Positions 53,772 to 63,369 of a DNA stretch of 64,000 nt are shown here, piece after piece. Source of the DNA: Paludibacter sp. (GTDB lineage Bacteria > Bacteroidota > Bacteroidia > Bacteroidales > Paludibacteraceae). The notes under the pieces were generated by a model, which saw nothing but the letters and a program-made list of their open reading frames with translations, did no database searches and was not told the DNA's origin. Where the stretch lies: the NCBI GenBank assembly GCA_028710895.1, contig JAQTTH010000001.1, positions 281,876 to 345,875 of the forward strand, read 5' to 3'. Position 1 is the first letter of the stretch, and each line of letters starts with the position of its first letter. The position numbers and the translations under genes are program-made.

Positions 53772-55022
53772 ATGAAGGCATTAATGTTTGGCTGGGAATT
53801 TCCTCCGCATATTTTAGGAGGACTGGGAACAGCAAGCTACGGACTGACAAAAGGAATGGCTTTACAAGAGGATATGCAAATCACTTTTGTAATTCCAAAA
53901 CCTCATGGTGATGAAGATCAGAGTTTTCTGAAAATAATCGGAGCCTGCAATGTACCTGTAGTTTGGAAAGAAAATGATTGGAACTACGTAAATCAACGGA
54001 TTGGATCTATGATGAATCCCGATGAGTATTTCTGGTTGAGAAATGGTATTAAATATGATTTTAATCGTATCCATACCAATGATTTGGGCTGTATTGGCTT
54101 CTCGGGTCGCTATCCCGATAATTTGATTGAGGAAATATCGAATTATGAGGCAGTGGCAAGTGTTTTGGCACATCAGGTAGATTTTGATATTATCCATTCA
54201 CACGATTGGTTGACATATCCTGCCGGTGTTTTTGCAAAACAAATAAGTGGAAAACCACTCGTTATCCATGTTCACGCAACTGATTTTGATCGTAGCCGCG
54301 GACAAGTTAACCCTACAGTTTACGGCATTGAAAAACGTGGTATGGATATGGCCGACCACATTATGACTGTAAGTGATCTCACCCGAAAAATTGTTATTGA
54401 GAAATATCATCAGGACCCACGAAAAGTAACAACTGTACACAATGCTGTTGATCCGTTGGCTGATGCAGACTCGTTTAAAAAGAGTCCCCGCAAAGATAAG
54501 GTAGTGACGTTCCTTGGACGTATAACCATGCAAAAAGGTCCTGAATACTTTGTGGAAGCAGCTCATCTCGTATTACAAAAAACAGATGGCGTACGATTTG
54601 TGATGGCCGGTAGTGGAGATATGATGAATGCCATGATTGATCTGGCTGCCAAACGTGGAATTGCCGATAGATTTCATTTTACCGGATTTCTGAAAGGCAG
54701 ACAAGTACATGAGATGCTTGCCGAAAGCGATGTATATATTATGCCATCGGTTTCTGAACCATTCGGTATTTCGCCCTTGGAAGCCATGCAGGTAGGAACA
54801 CCATCGATTATATCCAAACAATCGGGCTGTGCCGAAATTCTGACACATGCTATTAAAACTGATTATTGGGATATTGATGCAATGGCCGACGCCATCTATG
54901 CAATTGTCAAAAATCCGGCTATGTATAATAGCCTTCGCGATCTTGGCCGCGACGAAGTGAATAACATCAAATGGTATGATGCCGGCATGAAAGTGCGTAA
55001 AATATATGAAAGCGTGATGTAA
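53772..55022 (+). CDS. GT4-family glycosyltransferase (glycogen synthase-like)
   Basis: 416 residues. N-terminal domain FGWEFPPHILGGLGTASYGL (read in parts) with the Gly-rich nucleotide-sugar loop; C-terminal domain VTFLGRITMQKGPEYFVEAA and the E-x7-E motif in SEPFGISPLEAMQVGTPSI (about residues 327-345). Related to archaeal/bacterial alpha-glucan synthases and trehalose or glycogen synthases. Between a debranching enzyme and a GH57 protein, so a glucan-elongating role is likely; sugar donor unknown. Confidence 0.93.
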   Translation: MKALMFGWEFPPHILGGLGTASYGLTKGMALQEDMQITFVIPKPHGDEDQSFLKIIGACNVPVVWKENDWNYVNQRIGSMMNPDEYFWLRNGIKYDFNRIHTNDLGCIGFSGRYPDNLIEEISNYEAVASVLAHQVDFDIIHSHDWLTYPAGVFAKQISGKPLVIHVHATDFDRSRGQVNPTVYGIEKRGMDMADHIMTVSDLTRKIVIEKYHQDPRKVTTVHNAVDPLADADSFKKSPRKDKVVTFLGRITMQKGPEYFVEAAHLVLQKTDGVRFVMAGSGDMMNAMIDLAAKRGIADRFHFTGFLKGRQVHEMLAESDVYIMPSVSEPFGISPLEAMQVGTPSIISKQSGCAEILTHAIKTDYWDIDAMADAIYAIVKNPAMYNSLRDLGRDEVNNIKWYDAGMKVRKIYESVM

Positions 55023-55091
55023 TTCACAACTAAGAGATAATAATACAAAATAATATCGTCCCGCTGCTGGCGTGACAAATATCTATACAAT

Positions 55092-56366
55092 ATGAGAAAC
55101 ATTTGTTTTTATTTTCAAATCCATCTTCCATTTCGGTTAAAACGATATCGTTTTTTCGAGATTGGTAAAGATCATTACTACTACGACGATTTTCAAACAG
55201 AAGATAGAATCCGCAATGCTGTGGAACAATCTTTTCTGACAGCAAATCGTACTATAGCCGAGATAATCCGCAGTTCAAATGGTAAATTCCGTTGTGCATT
55301 TACTATTTCAGGGGTTACACTGGAACAATTGGAACAATATGCTCCTGAGGTAATTGACAGTTTTAAAGAATTGGCTCAAACAGGTTGTATTGAATTTTTA
55401 GCCGAGCCTTATGCCCACTCACTTTCATCGGTTTTCGATGCCAATGAATTTGAACGTCAGGTGACAATGCATGCCGATAAAATTGAATCACTGTTTGGCA
55501 AACGCCCTACAGCTTTTTTCAATGCCGAACTTATTTATTCGGATGAAATTGGTGAGCTTGTTTCGAAAATGGGATATAAAACCATGATGATTGACGAAGC
55601 CAAGCATATTATGGGTTGGAAAAGCCCAAATTATGTTTATAACCATTCGTACATTTCAAAACTGAAACTTCTAGTCCGAAATCATAAACTAAGCGATGAT
55701 ATAGCATTCAGATTCTCGGGTTTATCGCTGTCAGCTGAAAATTATATTAGTTGGATAGCAAGCTTGCCAGCTGAAGAAAAAGTGATTAATATCGGATTTG
55801 GATATGAGGCATTGGGAATTATCCAGTCTGCTAACACCGGTATCTTTGAATTCATGAAAGCATTGCCCTACCATGCCATGGAGCATCAAATGAGCTTTGT
55901 TTTACCTTCAGAAATTTCAAAAAAGAACGAATCGGCAGGACCTCTATCGGTACCTTATCCAATGAGTTGGGTTGGAAATGACAAAGATCTCACTCCCTGG
56001 ACCGGTAATGACTTGCAGCAGGAAGCATTGAATAAACTATATGCTGTAGGTGAACGCGTTAGATTGTGTACTGATAAACCGTTGCTTCGTGATTGGTTGA
56101 TATTGCAATCTACCGACCATTTCCGCTACATGAGTCATAAAGATGCCTTTGGAACACATTACGAATCGGCTTATGAAGCATTTATGAACTATATGAGTGT
56201 CTTAGCCGACTTCCTTGAACGGGTTGATGCACAATATCCTACAACAATTGATAATGAAGAGCTAAACGAATTGCTCAAAACCATCAATCATCAGGAGAAG
56301 GAAATTGAAAAGCTTGAAAATGAATTAAAAAAATTGAGAGCTAAAAAAACGAAGAAAGAGCTTTAG
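55092..56366 (+). CDS. GH57-family alpha-amylase/glucanotransferase-like protein
   Basis: 424 residues, cytoplasmic. N-terminal CFYFQIHLPFRLKRY with the conserved His11; CIEFLAEPYAHSLS (about 99-112) and FFNAELIYSDEIGEL with the likely nucleophile E146. The C-terminal 30 residues form a coiled coil (EKEIEKLENELKKL). GH57 enzymes include amylases, branching enzymes and 4-alpha-glucanotransferases; the exact activity cannot be told. Last gene of the glycogen trio and followed by a terminator. Confidence 0.93.
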   Translation: MRNICFYFQIHLPFRLKRYRFFEIGKDHYYYDDFQTEDRIRNAVEQSFLTANRTIAEIIRSSNGKFRCAFTISGVTLEQLEQYAPEVIDSFKELAQTGCIEFLAEPYAHSLSSVFDANEFERQVTMHADKIESLFGKRPTAFFNAELIYSDEIGELVSKMGYKTMMIDEAKHIMGWKSPNYVYNHSYISKLKLLVRNHKLSDDIAFRFSGLSLSAENYISWIASLPAEEKVINIGFGYEALGIIQSANTGIFEFMKALPYHAMEHQMSFVLPSEISKKNESAGPLSVPYPMSWVGNDKDLTPWTGNDLQQEALNKLYAVGERVRLCTDKPLLRDWLILQSTDHFRYMSHKDAFGTHYESAYEAFMNYMSVLADFLERVDAQYPTTIDNEELNELLKTINHQEKEIEKLENELKKLRAKKTKKEL

Positions 56367-56383
56367 TGGCTTAAACATAGAAC

Positions 56384-56420
56384 AAAAACCTGACGGGAAT
56401 TCAACACTGTCAGGTTTTTT
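56384..56420 (+). terminator. Terminator of the glycogen trio
   Basis: 11-bp stem (56384-56394 with 56409-56419), 14-nt loop, T run. The T run runs into the -33 TTTG of the next promoter. Confidence 0.8.
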
Positions 56421-56448
56421 GTTGTTTAAATATATTCATGTACTTTTG
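56418..56448 (+). promoter_or_regulatory. Promoter of the nucleotidyltransferase-peptidase genes
   Basis: TTTG (56418-56421), 19-nt spacer, TACTTTTG (56441-56448). A GTG at 56448 in the coding frame is the last base of the -7 box and cannot be the start; the ATG 33 nt later is. Confidence 0.8.
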
Positions 56449-56480
56449 TGACTCGAAAAAATAAGTATTTATACAATTTG

Positions 56481-57887
56481 ATGAAAGAATTTTTACAAGA
56501 TAAGATATTCCAACTAATTTCGGAAGCTGCAGATGAACAACAGCAGGAATGCTATGTGATTGGTGGATTTGTTCGCGATATATTTCTGAAACGTCCATCG
56601 AAGGACATTGATGTGGTGGTAGTTGGCAGTGGCATTGAGTTGGCACAAAGGGTTGCTGAAAAATTAGGGAAACGTGCTAACCTGAGTATATTTAAAAATT
56701 TTGGTACGGCACAGGTGAAGTTGAAAGATTTAGAAGTTGAATTTGTAGGAGCGCGAAAGGAATCGTACCAACGTGAATCAAGAAATCCAATAGTAGAAGA
56801 TGGAACACTGGAAGATGATCAAAACCGCCGTGATTTCACAATCAACGCCCTAGCATTATGCCTGAACAAAGATCGTTTTGGTGAACTTGTTGATCCGTTT
56901 GGTGGTGTTGAAGATTTGAAAAATTTCGTTATCCGAACTCCTTTAAATCCTGATATAACCTTTTCCGACGACCCTTTGCGCATGATGCGTGGTATTCGAT
57001 TTTCCGCACAACTTGGATTCTTTCTGGAAACGAATACATTTGAAGCTATTGCCCGTAACAAAGAACGGATTGAAATTATATCCAAAGAACGAATTGCCGA
57101 CGAATTGAATAAAATTATGATGTCGCGCAAACCATCTGTTGGCTTTATTTTGCTCGAAAAAACAGGTTTATTGGAACTTATCTTCCCTGAAGTATTAGCA
57201 CTGAAAGGTGCTGAAACGAAAGATGGCGTTGGGCATAAAGACAATTTTTATCATACATTGGCTGTGTTGGATGGACTTTGTGAACATACCGACAATCTGT
57301 GGCTACGTTGGTCGGCGTTACTGCACGACATAGGTAAACCACGCACAAAGCGCTACGACCCTCGCTTAGGATGGACATTTCACAACCATAACTTTGTAGG
57401 TGAAAAAATGATTCCGGAAATTTTCCGAAGAATGAAATTACCTACAAACGAGAAAATGAAGTATGTCCAGAAAATGGTCACACTTCATATGCGTCCCATT
57501 GTGCTGAGCGAAGAAGAAGTAACAGATTCAGCCATACGCCGCTTGTTATTCGATGCAGGCGATGATATTGATGATCTGATGAAATTGTGTGAAGCTGATA
57601 TTACATCCAAAAATCCGGATAAAGTAAAGCGATTTAAGTCTAATTTTCAGCTTGTTCGCAAAAAACTGAAAGAGATTGAAGAAAAAGACCGGGTACGTAA
57701 TTTTCAGCCACCTATTAGCGGTCAGGAAATTATGGATACATTTAATTTGCCGGCTTGTTCCACTGTAGGTGAAATAAAAATGCGCATCAAAGACGCCATT
57801 CTCGATGGAATTATCCCGAATGAGTATGAAGCCGCAAAAACATATATGCTTGAAATTGCATCCGAGTTTAATCTTACAATATCCTAA
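56481..57887 (+). CDS. CCA-adding enzyme / poly(A) polymerase family nucleotidyltransferase with HD domain
   Basis: 468 residues from the ATG. Class II nucleotidyltransferase motifs: GGFVRD (28-33), DID (42-44, catalytic Asp), then RRDFTINALAL and DPLRMMRGIRFSAQLGF. The HD phosphohydrolase domain follows (LLHDIGKPRTKR, about 280-291). This HD-fused form is used for CCA repair of tRNA 3' ends in many bacteria; the tRNA gene in this window indeed lacks an encoded CCA. Poly(A) polymerase activity is possible. A prolyl oligopeptidase gene starts 11 bp later. Confidence 0.94.
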   Translation: MKEFLQDKIFQLISEAADEQQQECYVIGGFVRDIFLKRPSKDIDVVVVGSGIELAQRVAEKLGKRANLSIFKNFGTAQVKLKDLEVEFVGARKESYQRESRNPIVEDGTLEDDQNRRDFTINALALCLNKDRFGELVDPFGGVEDLKNFVIRTPLNPDITFSDDPLRMMRGIRFSAQLGFFLETNTFEAIARNKERIEIISKERIADELNKIMMSRKPSVGFILLEKTGLLELIFPEVLALKGAETKDGVGHKDNFYHTLAVLDGLCEHTDNLWLRWSALLHDIGKPRTKRYDPRLGWTFHNHNFVGEKMIPEIFRRMKLPTNEKMKYVQKMVTLHMRPIVLSEEEVTDSAIRRLLFDAGDDIDDLMKLCEADITSKNPDKVKRFKSNFQLVRKKLKEIEEKDRVRNFQPPISGQEIMDTFNLPACSTVGEIKMRIKDAILDGIIPNEYEAAKTYMLEIASEFNLTIS

Positions 57888-57898
57888 TTTACATCGTT

Positions 57899-60013
57899 AT
57901 GAAACATCTAATTTCAATCTTCATTGGTATGTCGTTTATCTCATCCTGCTTCTCTCAATCAAAAATAAACTATCCCAAAACTGCAAAAGAGAATGTTATA
58001 GATACATATTTTGGGGTTGAGGTAAAAGAACCCTATCGCTGGCTCGAAAATGATACTTCGGCTGCAACTTCGGCATGGGTAAAAGAGCAGAATACGGTTA
58101 CCAAAGATTATTTGTCTCAGATTCCGTTTAGAAACGACCTTAAAAAACGATTAACGGCACTAAATAACTATGCAAAATATACTTCTCCATTTAAAAAGAA
58201 TGGCAGGTATTACTACTATAAAAATAATGGACTGCAAAATCAAAGTGCTCTGTATTGTCAGAAATCATTAACTGCTGAACCAGAATTACTGCTCGATCCA
58301 AATACATTTTCGACAGATGGAACTGTTGCTTTAGCTAATACTGCTTTCTCAAAAGATGGGAAATATCTGGGCTATGCTATTGCCCGCAGTGGTTCGGATT
58401 GGAATGAAATTTTTGTGATGGATGTTGAAACGCGTCAACTCCTTTCCGATCATATACAATGGTCGAAATCTTCTGAAATTTCGTGGCAGGGAAATGGATT
58501 TTATTACAGCGCATATGATGCCCCTGTTGCAGGGAAAGAGTTTTCGAATAAAAATGAGTTCGAAAAAGTATATTATCACAGTATTGGTGAGAATCAAAGT
58601 CAGGATAAACTTATTTATGAGGATAAGGAACATGCCTTGCGCGAATGTTATGCTAGCCTGACTGACGACGAAAAATATTTGTTTATTTCCATCACGGAAA
58701 CAACTACAGGAAATGGATTATTGATGAAAGATTTGACCAATCCGAGCACTCCATTCAGCGAACTGGCACCGGGTTTTGACAATGATTATTCAGTTATTGA
58801 TAATGTAAACGGAAAACTATACATACTCACAAACTGGAAAGCTCCCAAAAATCGATTAATGGAAGTTGATATAACAAATACCGCACGTGAAAATTGGAAA
58901 GAAATTATTCCTGAAACAGAAAACGTGTTGGAACATGTAGCCATTGTTGGTGGAAAAATCATTGCGCAATATATGAAAGACGCCACAAATCACCTTTATG
59001 GCTTTGATTTAAGTGGTAAAAAGTTATATGAAGTTCAGCTACCAACATTAGGTTCTGTAACCAATCTGAATGGTGATAAAAAGGATGTTGAGGCTTTTTA
59101 TGTATTCACATCATACACTTTTCCACCTACAATTTACACATTGAATGCTGATAAAAATACAAGTACAATTTTCCATAAAACTGAAATCTCGTTTAATTTG
59201 AACGCCTACCAGAGTGAACAGGTGTTTTACACAAGCAAAGATGGAACAAAAGTACCTATGACAATCACTTACAAAAAAGGATTGAAAAAGAATGGTAAAA
59301 ATCCCCTGTTGTTATACGGATATGGTGGCTTTAACATCAGCCTTAACCCTACTTTCAACGTTTCTCGCATTCCATTCCTCGAAAACGGAGGTATTTACGT
59401 CGTAGCAAATCTCCGTGGAGGTGGCGAATATGGCGAAGCATGGCATATGGCCGGCACCAAAATGAAAAAACAGAATGTATTTGATGACTTTATAGCAGCT
59501 GCTGAATATCTCATTGCCAAAGGATATACATCAAAAAGCAAATTGGCTATTGACGGTGGGTCTAACGGTGGTTTACTCGTTGGTGCATGTCTGACCCAAC
59601 GACCTGATTTATACGCAGTAGCCATTCCAGAGGTTGGTGTTCTTGATATGTTGCGTTACCATTTGTTTACAATCGGTTGGTCGTGGACAAGTGATTATGG
59701 CAACAGTGGCGAAAGCAAAGAAATGTTCGACTACCTGAAAGGATATTCACCATTACACAATGTAAAAGCGGGAGTAAAATATCCGGCCACCATGGTTATG
59801 ACAGGTGATCACGACGACCGTGTAGTTCCTGCCCATTCATTTAAATTTGCTGCCACTCTACAGGATAAAAATGCAGACAATAAACCAACATTAATACGTA
59901 TTGATTCAAAAGCTGGTCATGGTGCTGGTAAACCAGTAGGCAAATTAATCGATGCACAAGCAGATATGTGGTCGTTTGTGATGCAGAATTTAGGAATGAA
60001 ACCTGTTTTTTAG
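57899..60013 (+). CDS. Prolyl oligopeptidase (S9A family)
   Basis: 704 residues. Signal peptide with possible lipobox FISSC (about residues 13-17), so periplasmic or lipid-anchored. Seven-bladed propeller about 80-420; N-terminal ENVIDTYFGVEVKEPYRWLEND is typical. Alpha/beta-hydrolase domain about 430-704: nucleophile S555 in DGGSNGGLL, Asp in GDHDDRVVP (636-644) and His674 in KAGHGAGK. Cleaves short peptides after proline. Co-transcribed with the upstream nucleotidyltransferase. Confidence 0.96.
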   Translation: MKHLISIFIGMSFISSCFSQSKINYPKTAKENVIDTYFGVEVKEPYRWLENDTSAATSAWVKEQNTVTKDYLSQIPFRNDLKKRLTALNNYAKYTSPFKKNGRYYYYKNNGLQNQSALYCQKSLTAEPELLLDPNTFSTDGTVALANTAFSKDGKYLGYAIARSGSDWNEIFVMDVETRQLLSDHIQWSKSSEISWQGNGFYYSAYDAPVAGKEFSNKNEFEKVYYHSIGENQSQDKLIYEDKEHALRECYASLTDDEKYLFISITETTTGNGLLMKDLTNPSTPFSELAPGFDNDYSVIDNVNGKLYILTNWKAPKNRLMEVDITNTARENWKEIIPETENVLEHVAIVGGKIIAQYMKDATNHLYGFDLSGKKLYEVQLPTLGSVTNLNGDKKDVEAFYVFTSYTFPPTIYTLNADKNTSTIFHKTEISFNLNAYQSEQVFYTSKDGTKVPMTITYKKGLKKNGKNPLLLYGYGGFNISLNPTFNVSRIPFLENGGIYVVANLRGGGEYGEAWHMAGTKMKKQNVFDDFIAAAEYLIAKGYTSKSKLAIDGGSNGGLLVGACLTQRPDLYAVAIPEVGVLDMLRYHLFTIGWSWTSDYGNSGESKEMFDYLKGYSPLHNVKAGVKYPATMVMTGDHDDRVVPAHSFKFAATLQDKNADNKPTLIRIDSKAGHGAGKPVGKLIDAQADMWSFVMQNLGMKPVF

Positions 60014-60121
60014 TTGATTGTTGGTAGTTTATAGTAGGTAGTTACTCATTGCTTATCAAATCATTACAGACATTACAAACTGTAATACAAACAAATATTT
60101 CGGTTTTTTTATTCTAAAATG

Positions 60122-60152
60122 TTTGCAAAATGGTCTAAAAAGGCTATCTTTG
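60122..60152 (+). promoter_or_regulatory. Promoter of the tRNA gene
   Basis: TTTG (60122-60125), 19-nt spacer, TATCTTTG (60145-60152), 17 nt before the tRNA 5' end. Full consensus match. Confidence 0.85.
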
Positions 60153-60169
60153 CACCGCTTTAGAAAAAT

Positions 60170-60243
60170 GGCGGGATAGCTCAGTTGGTTAGAGCGTCGG
60201 ATTCATAACCCGGAGGTCACGAGTTCAACTCTCGTTCCCGCTA
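60170..60243 (+). tRNA. tRNA-Met (CAU anticodon), 74 nt
   Basis: Folds as a standard cloverleaf: acceptor GGCGGGA with TCCCGCT (G1-T72 wobble), T8, D-arm GCTC/GAGC, anticodon CAT at 60204-60206, T-arm ACGAG/CTCGT around TTCAACT, discriminator A73. CCA is not encoded. The anticodon stem has an A31-C39 mismatch next to the loop. It lacks the three G-C pairs of an initiator, so an elongator Met tRNA is most likely; a lysidine-modified Ile tRNA cannot be excluded. Confidence 0.95.
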
Positions 60244-60248
60244 CTGTT

Positions 60249-60290
60249 TAGGACTTATCACTTTTATTAGTGATAAGTCCTATTTTTTTT
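60249..60290 (+). terminator. Terminator of the tRNA gene
   Basis: 13-bp perfect stem (60249-60261 with 60270-60282), 8-nt loop, then eight T; begins 5 nt after the tRNA. Confidence 0.95.
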
Positions 60291-60491
60291 ATCCCCTGCA
60301 TTCTATATTAATAAAGACTTTAGTTCATGTATAGAATAATAATTTTAGCAGATAATCTGTCAGATTAAAATTTTCAATTGAAATTTAAAATACGCATGAA
60401 TTTCGATATGATTGTATGATAATCTATTTTGCATGTCATAAATGTTTGAGTAATTTGCATTATAAAATACAACGAAAAATAAGCAAGAATA
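60291..60491. other. Intergenic region before the esterase gene, nothing recognised
   Basis: AT-rich, no coding frame. No canonical -7 box found close to the esterase ATG. Confidence 0.4.
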
Positions 60492-63029
60492 ATGAGTCAA
60501 AATAATTTTAGGTTTGCAATTCTGTCCTTTTGTCTTTTAATACTATCTATTGGGATAAATGCTACGGAATCAATCCAAACGACAATTAAAATAGACAGTA
60601 AGGCGAAGGCATTAATTGCACCCCAATCGTCAAGTTACAAATGGTACTATAACGGACAAGAAATTGCACAAACACAAAGGGAAGTAAAGATTACTTCACC
60701 GGGAACATACGAGGTTCAAACAACCGACCAGCTAGGCCAAATCACTATAAGTAAAATACAGGTAGGCGTGAGTGCAACCGGAAGTTTGATTAAAATTTTC
60801 ACCATTGGTGATTCTACTGTTGCAGATTATACCGCAGCACAATATCCATGGGCCGGCTGGGGACAGGAACTGAAATATTTTTTCGACGCAACCAAAATTG
60901 TTGTCAACAACCGGGCCAGAGGCGGCAGAAGTTCAAGAACCTATTATCAGGAAGGAATATGGGCTAATGTAAAAGCTGAACTTGACAGCAATAGTTATGT
61001 TTTTATTCAGTTTGGGCACAACGACCGTGATTTTTCCACGCCTGCAAGATATACACCTACTGACAGTATGAAAGTTTATTTGAGAATTTACATCAAAGAT
61101 AGTAGAGCAAAAGGTGCCATCCCCGTATTGGTTAGTCCCGTGAGCATGAACACAGGTACACGTAATGTCTTCACCGAAAGCGGAAACGATTACAGGGGTG
61201 CTATGTTGGCAGTATCACAAGAATTGAATGTGCCTTTTCTGGATTTAAACACAAGGTCGTACAACTTTTACCAGCAAATAGGCACTGAGTATGCATCTTA
61301 TTTTATACACATGGGGCTTTTGGCAGGCGAATATGCCAATTATCCAACCGGATACACCGATACGTATACACATTATCAGGAAATGGGAGCACTAGCCATG
61401 GCACGAATGGTAACGCTGGAAATAAAAGACAAACAAACGAATCCTCAATTAGCCCCTTTGGCTGCTGCGCTTAAACCATTATACAATGTTGCTGTTTCTC
61501 TGAAAGTTCCTTCTGCTGGTATGTCTACCATTTCAGGTGATTATCCCGCAGGAGCAACCATTACTTTAAAAACTCGAAATACAGGACTCAGAACGATGAA
61601 ATCATGGTCTGATAGTATTAATAAAATCACGCTGAACGGTAATTTGGTTACTTTTACAATGGCAGCACATAATTATAATTTTGTTGGAAATCTGGTCGAT
61701 TGTAATGGAACTTCGTATGGAACTGCGGCTTATGACACCTGCGGGGTCTGCACTGGTGGTACTACCAAGCTTAGCCCTTGCTCAAACGTTATCAAATTTG
61801 TTGATCTTTGCGAAACAAACACCAACACTTTAATAAGTCTGGATAAAACGCCGTATAGTCTTTACTTGAAAAGCGACAGTGTAACCAATGCCTATGTTAG
61901 CCAACAATTTAATGTGGCAAAAACCGACAGTTTTTACTTTGCGGTTACCTACAACAGTACGGCAGATATATCCGGATTGAGAATGTTTGTCAACGATACA
62001 GTAAAAGTGACCAACCTGCTGACAAAAGGAGCGTGGAACCTCACTAAATTTAAATTACGCCTGTATAAAGGGATAAATACCATCAAAATAAGAGCCATTA
62101 CACAAACAGCCGGAGGTATTTTACTCAATTATATGGCTCTCTATTCGTTGGACATGTCAAAAATAAGTTGCGTTCCAAATACCACTAAGACGCCCGGAAG
62201 TTTCTTTCAAAAAGATAGTTTAATTGTTTTGGAAGCAGAAAATTACAATCAATTGAAAGTGGCTACAAACGGTAAAAAATGGACAAAGGCTCTTTTTGAT
62301 AATGCTTCAAAACAATATGTGGTTATCTCACCGGCAGGTACGACCTACAGCACGGGAACTACTGCGGAAACTAATGCACCGATTTTGAGCTACAATGTCA
62401 ATTTCACACATGCAGGCAACTACTCTGTTTGGGCGCGTGTCTATGCTTTTGATGCCACCGGCGACTCCTATCATTTGGGCTTAGATTCAAAAGTTTTACA
62501 GGAAAACATTAACGTCAACAACAGCACTAAAGTGTATAAAAGTTTCACATGGATTAATGTTGCCAATAGCAATTTAGTAGTTCCCAAAGCCGGTATTCAA
62601 AGCTTAGATTTATTTTGCATGGAGCCCAACCTGATTATTGACAAAGTTATACTGACACAAAATACAGCTTATGTACCTTCAGGCGCGGGACCGGTACAAA
62701 ACTTTAATCCGGCAGATACCTTAAAATCCGGAACAGAAAGTGTAATGATGAATAATCAGGACTTTCAGATAAGCACTTACCCTAATCCGGCACAAAATCA
62801 AATCAAGATTGCCTACAACATACCGGAAAGTAATAATGTAAATATCTCCGTTGTAAATACAAATGGTCAATTGGTGGCCAATTTAGTTGACCAGTATCAA
62901 TTCGTCGGCAAGCATGAATATACATGGAACTTTTCGAAGTCGCTACCTGGCATAAATCAAGGACTGTATTTTGTCAGATTTCAAATAGGTGATACGATGA
63001 AAACTCAGAAAATAATTGTAATTCACTAA
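60492..63029 (+). CDS. T9SS-exported rhamnogalacturonan acetylesterase-like SGNH esterase with carbohydrate-binding modules
   Basis: 845 residues, signal peptide about 1-25. A short Ig-like segment (about 30-95) precedes an SGNH/CE12 esterase domain (about 100-320): IFTIGDSTVADY with nucleophile S108, NNRARGGRSS, FGHNDRD, and D290/H294 in DTYTHYQEMGA, where three residues rather than the usual two separate Asp and His. Then a Cys-rich DTCGVCTGG linker motif (about 415), one unassigned beta domain, a CBM6/35-like domain (about 575-730, IVLEAENYNQ), and a T9SS sorting domain (ISTYPNPAQNQIKIAY). Removes acetyl groups from pectic rhamnogalacturonan (family inference). Confidence 0.92.
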   Translation: MSQNNFRFAILSFCLLILSIGINATESIQTTIKIDSKAKALIAPQSSSYKWYYNGQEIAQTQREVKITSPGTYEVQTTDQLGQITISKIQVGVSATGSLIKIFTIGDSTVADYTAAQYPWAGWGQELKYFFDATKIVVNNRARGGRSSRTYYQEGIWANVKAELDSNSYVFIQFGHNDRDFSTPARYTPTDSMKVYLRIYIKDSRAKGAIPVLVSPVSMNTGTRNVFTESGNDYRGAMLAVSQELNVPFLDLNTRSYNFYQQIGTEYASYFIHMGLLAGEYANYPTGYTDTYTHYQEMGALAMARMVTLEIKDKQTNPQLAPLAAALKPLYNVAVSLKVPSAGMSTISGDYPAGATITLKTRNTGLRTMKSWSDSINKITLNGNLVTFTMAAHNYNFVGNLVDCNGTSYGTAAYDTCGVCTGGTTKLSPCSNVIKFVDLCETNTNTLISLDKTPYSLYLKSDSVTNAYVSQQFNVAKTDSFYFAVTYNSTADISGLRMFVNDTVKVTNLLTKGAWNLTKFKLRLYKGINTIKIRAITQTAGGILLNYMALYSLDMSKISCVPNTTKTPGSFFQKDSLIVLEAENYNQLKVATNGKKWTKALFDNASKQYVVISPAGTTYSTGTTAETNAPILSYNVNFTHAGNYSVWARVYAFDATGDSYHLGLDSKVLQENINVNNSTKVYKSFTWINVANSNLVVPKAGIQSLDLFCMEPNLIIDKVILTQNTAYVPSGAGPVQNFNPADTLKSGTESVMMNNQDFQISTYPNPAQNQIKIAYNIPESNNVNISVVNTNGQLVANLVDQYQFVGKHEYTWNFSKSLPGINQGLYFVRFQIGDTMKTQKIIVIH

Positions 63030-63369
63030 CAATCAATATTAAATTTCATGATAATAATGCAGTAGAACGATAATATTTTATTGCTGTCAGCTACAGATAA
63101 AGGAAGTTCAGAAATGAGCTTCCTTTTTTTATTTACTTCCTCTACTTGTCCAACATAACGGTAGGTCAATACAAAATTCACATCTCATTTTTTTCAGATT
63201 AAATCATTGTTATCAGTTGTTTGATATTTAATCATGAATTATAGCACTGACTAGTATTTATTGTGGTAAAAATTGATATTTATTTAAATGTCCTTTACGA
63301 TTAATCCGAAATACTATATCTTTACCTATCATTTCTATAAATCTACTAAAATCACATTATTCACTTTTC
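63030..63369. other. Intergenic region with terminator, before the sensor gene
   Basis: Holds the esterase terminator and AT-rich sequence. A near -7 box, TATCTTTA (about 63316-63323), lies some 50 nt before the sensor ATG. No gene seen. Confidence 0.4.
63100..63130 (+). terminator. Terminator of the esterase gene
   Basis: 11-bp stem with one G-T pair (63100-63110 with 63115-63125), GAAA tetraloop, T run. Confidence 0.85.
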
